The notes under the pieces are model-generated. The model did no database searches and was not told the DNA's origin. It was given only the letters and a program-made list of their open reading frames with translations. 64,000 nucleotides of DNA from Lethocerus indicus (taxonomy: Eukaryota > Arthropoda > Insecta > Hemiptera > Belostomatidae): positions 4,464,001-4,528,000 of the forward strand of contig JACDQD010000004.1 in the NCBI GenBank assembly GCA_019843655.1. The letters run 5' to 3'. Positions 59,810 to 64,000 of the stretch are shown piece after piece (positions within the stretch are counted from its first letter, which is position 1; the number at the start of each line of letters is the position of its first letter). The translations under genes and the position numbers were made by a program.

Positions 59810-60675
59810 ACACGATTTTCCAGAATTTATTCGACGACCGTTCGAGCGGTCCGCCGCCGGATAGATTTACAAGGGCGTTCTCCCGAATATATACGGTAGT
59901 GACGTCGTAAACAAGCAATAAAAACACGGTGGGACTGGACGCGCCAAGACACGCGGGGGGGGCGTCGGCTGTTTACGATTGGGTAATCCGACGCTTGGGA
60001 CAACACCCGAACGAGAGACGGCAATTCGTTAAAATTTTCAGTCTCATAACTCCGAGGCCTAGCGGCTGTAAAAGTCGGACGAAACGTCGCCGGCGGAAAG
60101 GACCGCTCGGGTCTTAAAATTGCGCCTGTTGGGGGGCGGGGGGTACTCTGTTGCATAGAAACACTGAGACTGGGGTATCTGGCGTATACCTACCGGAGAT
60201 AATACTGCACTAACATCAGCCGCATCAAAGTTTCAGTTCTATGCCCCATATGATACCCTTTTTATATTCAGCTGTTGAATCAGTAATCTGCAAGAAAGAA
60301 ACGTAATGAATTCCGCCAGTCTCGAGTTTTTAAGGAACAGGAATATTTTTTCATTCTTTTTTTTTAAGTATCAAATATAATTTTGACGACGGTACTCCAG
60401 GTCCTGACCCGGTTCACGTGATCGGGACCTAACTTGGCCATCTCCGCTTTAGGCGGCGCTCAGGAGTTTCAGGAAGGCGAAGCCAGAAAAGTTATCGAAT
60501 TAAGGGATTGAAAAGATGGGCTAATTTGGAATGGAAGGATTTATACGGCGGTTAGAGACATACTATAAGAGCCCTGTGGATCCCCACATTTCGATTCCGT
60601 AGGCCCAGATGGGTTTCGGTACGCAATTGAGAAGTCTGCTGTAGAGTGAAAGTTTAGTAACCGTTAATTCTATAA
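59810..60675. other. Non-coding, no gene recognised
   Basis: Short frames on both strands. Nothing recognisable. Confidence 0.5.
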
Positions 60676-60679
60676 ATGA

Positions 60680-60967
60680 GGTAGTCAGAATAATTTCTAC
60701 GCGTTACAAAATCCTATAGAATCGTCGGTGGTACCTGTCGCTCTACAGGAGAAGGGTGCACCTCCTATTTACCGGTCCGTTTATTCTCCAACAGAGATAA
60801 TGAAACTATTAACCCATTTAGCAGATATATTAGAATTCAGAGTGACATTTCGCTGTCCTAATTTTAATAGTGTAATCAAAATTCGTAATTGTCGATTGGA
60901 GAATGTTTACTTCTCTGGCAAATTTCATCAAGAGAATGAATTCGAAGAATTAGATAACAGAGGTTGA
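60680..60967 (+). CDS. Weak candidate open frame
   Basis: After a TGA at 60677-60679 the frame is open 95 codons to TGA at 60965-60967. The translation is balanced and protein-like (it includes APPIYRSVYSPTEIMKLL and FRCPNFNSVIKIRNC) although the DNA is AT-rich. There is no good ATG before residue 37 and no convincing acceptor. No family is recognised. Confidence 0.2.
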   Translation, partial: GSQNNFYALQNPIESSVVPVALQEKGAPPIYRSVYSPTEIMKLLTHLADILEFRVTFRCPNFNSVIKIRNCRLENVYFSGKFHQENEFEELDNRG

Positions 60968-60969
60968 GA

Positions 60970-63385
60970 GTTTATTGCAAAATTAGTATAGCTATACTAG
61001 GTCCCAATCGTTTTCATCTACACATATTATAGTAATGATTTACTACCCGGAGGTTACGGCGTTATCGATATCAAGATATTATATTTTAGGCTCACTTTTT
61101 ATCTTTGTTTTTTACAGCACCGAAACCTTTATTATATGGCGTCTTATTCCTGACAGGCGTGTCCAATTATAATTGTATTAAAAGAAAGGGGGCCGCCGGT
61201 GTATTTCCCAGCGGGTTTTTTGTTTTTAATTCGGCATAAATTATTTATCGAGATGTAAATTCGATGGGAGCCGGGCGGCCGGGCGGTTGGGGGGTGGTGG
61301 CCCGAGGGGGCCAATGACCTTATGGCCCGAATAATGGATATAAACGGTGTTGGTAAGTCGTGGCCTGATGGTTGGGTTGGTGGGGCCTCCGAGAAGACCC
61401 GCTTCGCCCGCCTATAACTGGGGAATTAGAAAAAGAACTCTCGGGGACCAGACGCAGTTGTCGAATTGCCGACGAAATTTCCCCCAGGAAATTGTATCCT
61501 CGCCGAGGAAATAGGCCGGCGGCCCTTGAACGGCTTAGGCGGTATGTTTCCTGAAAACTGCAGACCTTTCGATAAGAAGATTTATGTTTGGGGGATAAAA
61601 ATTAAATAATCTCATATTTTTGTGCAGGAAATAGACTTGCAATAGACTAAGCTGGAAGTATAAGTTTGCAGTTTGAATCCGCGTAATTAACGAAAATTTA
61701 AAATTGTATAACTGTTACATATAAAAAGGTGCAGGATGAAAAGAAATATATCACTTTCGTATGCCGTAACATTTATTAGATTGATTCATTATAACGCATT
61801 CAATCTGTTACCGTTATTAATGTTTCGATCGAAGTTTAAACCGTTCTGAATATGTCACAGTCTGCTGATGCAATGCACCGAGTACAGTTCCATGAGCAAG
61901 TTAACTGATTAAAAAAAAAAATCATTAATATACAAATTAAATAATGTTTTGAATGACTTCGATCATGTCGGTACCGAACCGGTTGGACCCAAGTGTACAC
62001 CATTCAGGGCGGTTTCAATATTTCTTTACCGACATTTGTATTATTATTACCTTGATTCGGGAGTGACATTACGAATTTATTAGACTGAAATGAAGACTGG
62101 TAATGTATACGGGGATAGCTTCTGAGGGAGCCCTGGGGGTTAGTACGTACATCGGTTGGATGATCGATCGCTCTCGAAGAAGTCTATTAACTCCACTTTG
62201 TATTCACAAATAATCGGCAGCCAGCATCTATCATTTCTGGCCGTGCGTGCACAACGGGATTGAGCGCACGCTTCTCTTTCCTACGACTCGATTATTAAAA
62301 TTGTTAAATAAACATTGCTCAGTAGCTGGGCGTATCAACCTCTGTTTGGAGATTGTTCCTGGTCAATTTTTTTCTTCAATTTTTTCACGCGTTGGCCTCG
62401 CTAGCTAGCAATGTTAGTAACGTTAAATGAAAGTTCTCATTTAGTGTAGAATTTTTTTTGGATTATTCCACGCTAATATTGCGGAGATTTTATCTACTCG
62501 ATGGGTCCCAATGTTCATATCCTAGAAAGCATATTGTAGCTTGCATTGAAGGGGCACTTCAATTTATATTACATACGATACGTGATTAGTATAGGATGTA
62601 TGTAGTTTAGAAATACAGGTATATATACAGCGGTAGACACTCTATACGTCATTCTTATTGCGGTATTTGTTTGTTGTTCTTACACGTTGTTTTCCCCCCT
62701 ATTTATTAAAGCGCAGTGCACGTTTTAATAATGCGTTATGCGCTGCTGCGTACATATATTTAATTTATTTTTCTTTGTTTCTTTTTAAAATCTAGTCCAT
62801 TATATATGATTCGAATATGCTTCAGTCTTCGTGCATTGGGTGTTCAAGTCTTGATTCTGTTTTTCATCTCTCGCAATTTGGGGCACAAACGATATTTAAT
62901 TCCTTAATTGATATAATGTATCAAAATAAATGACGAAGAATTGAACTGTACTACTGTAGCAGTCAGTGTCATTTTGATAGTATAATTTCTAAAATAAATA
63001 AAAAATATTATAAAAATAAAAATTCTGAATTTAGGCAATACATATCGACAGAAAATGTCTTGTGCTCTGATCCGATGTTATATTATTCAAAGGAATTGAT
63101 GAAGAAGCGCGAGGAATTTTATTCTGGAGTTTCTTAAGAAATTATCGACCAGGCTTGAGTTGACTTGAAGAGAGGAAAAACCGGCGATATGAAGAACTGT
63201 GTCGATGACATGAAGTATACGATGATCTATGATGTATGACCACAGAAAGTTGTGTGAGCTGTTAGATAGTGTTCAGTGTGTTTCGAAGACGTCCCTACCT
63301 CCTCCACCATTGAAGGTTTTGATTTATTCAGATCCCCTATCTACCGGCCTAACCGCAATTAGAACCGCTCTAATTAGTCGTGCCG
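60970..63385. other. Non-coding, no gene recognised
   Basis: A head-box-like G-rich stretch leading to GCCAATGACC lies at 61285-61319, with no tail box after it. The rest is AT-rich with nothing recognisable. Confidence 0.5.
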
Positions 63386-63387
63386 GC

Positions 63388-63418
63388 CTCTCTCCCTCTC
63401 TCTCTCTCTCTCTCTCTT
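63388..63418. repeat. (CT)n microsatellite
   Basis: About 15 CT units with one CCC interruption. Confidence 0.93.
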
Positions 63419-63419
63419 A

Positions 63420-64000
63420 ATTTTCGACCGATATATATCTACCGGATAGATAGATAGACTGTCCAGTTTTATGATTTTATACTGTGTGCGCTGCCCCACA
63501 TATCTCAGGAAACATTAAGCACAATTCAGTGGGCATGTATGTAAATATATACATATGGCTAGGAGGAGTCGACTGTTTACTTCCCTTTCTCATAGAAATT
63601 TCCTTAATTTTTTCGGTAATGGTCCGGAGGTGTTGGGGACTACATACCACAGACTCTCTCTATAATTATGAGCTACACAGGATTCGATCTATATTGTAAT
63701 TACCTAATATTATTACCAGTGTATTCGGTTACTATTTCCTTGTATTTTCTTTTTAGTCGAATAAATTATAATCCGTTATTTATTAACGTGTTTTATAGCC
63801 ACTTCGGTTAACTTGGTTGGTCCGATTTGGTTAAACCAAAACCATTACAATTAATTTCTGTGTGCGTGTGTGGAGTATGATTGCATGACTATTATAAAAC
63901 AAAATGATTCTTTTAATTCATATTTTCCCTGTGATTTTGTAGACTGAATTTGCAATTAATGTACGCTAAATTTTAGCTCACCAAATGCAATGGGACGAAT
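63420..64000. other. Non-coding, no gene recognised
   Basis: AT-rich; nothing recognisable. Confidence 0.5.

Overview
This is eukaryotic, almost certainly animal, DNA. It is gene-poor and slightly AT-rich. It carries many long (GA)n/(CT)n tracts, homopolymer runs, trinucleotide repeats and short hairpins, and CpG is frequent rather than depleted. That mix suits an invertebrate with little CpG methylation, perhaps an arthropod; this is an inference, not an identification. I recognise no protein family with confidence, and I see no rRNA, tRNA, CRISPR array, transposase or reverse transcriptase. Most open frames are short, overlap on both strands or lie on simple repeats.

Layout. 1-38 kb is intergenic or intronic sequence with simple repeats, scattered hairpins and two weak exon candidates (21.2 and 24.2 kb). 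About 38-53.6 kb differs: CpG looks sparser and the region is crowded with repeats. It holds a 214-bp tandem array (42.0-42.9 kb), a separate duplicated 260-270 bp segment (45.7 and 46.4 kb), a dispersed short element with recognisable head and tail boxes in both orientations, and a G-rich block that switches to C-rich (43.7-44.1 kb). About a dozen copies of the nuclear-receptor extended half-site TCAAGGTCA/CCAAGGTCA fall between 41.2 and 49.0 kb. The best exon candidates lie here too, all on the + strand: 41479-41862, a phase-compatible two-exon model at 44143-44826, and 45100-45537 followed by 45952-46051. 53.6-64 kb returns to ordinary non-coding DNA with a long CT/C tract, a (CT)n tract and one weak open frame at 60.7 kb.

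How it may work together. If the + strand exon candidates are real, 41-46 kb could hold small, fast-evolving genes or gene remnants among local duplications that keep receptor-type sites. The alternative is a decayed repeat region in which open frames survive by chance: some candidate frames contain boxes of the dispersed element, which argues for caution. Only transcript data, protein searches or comparison with a related genome can settle this.
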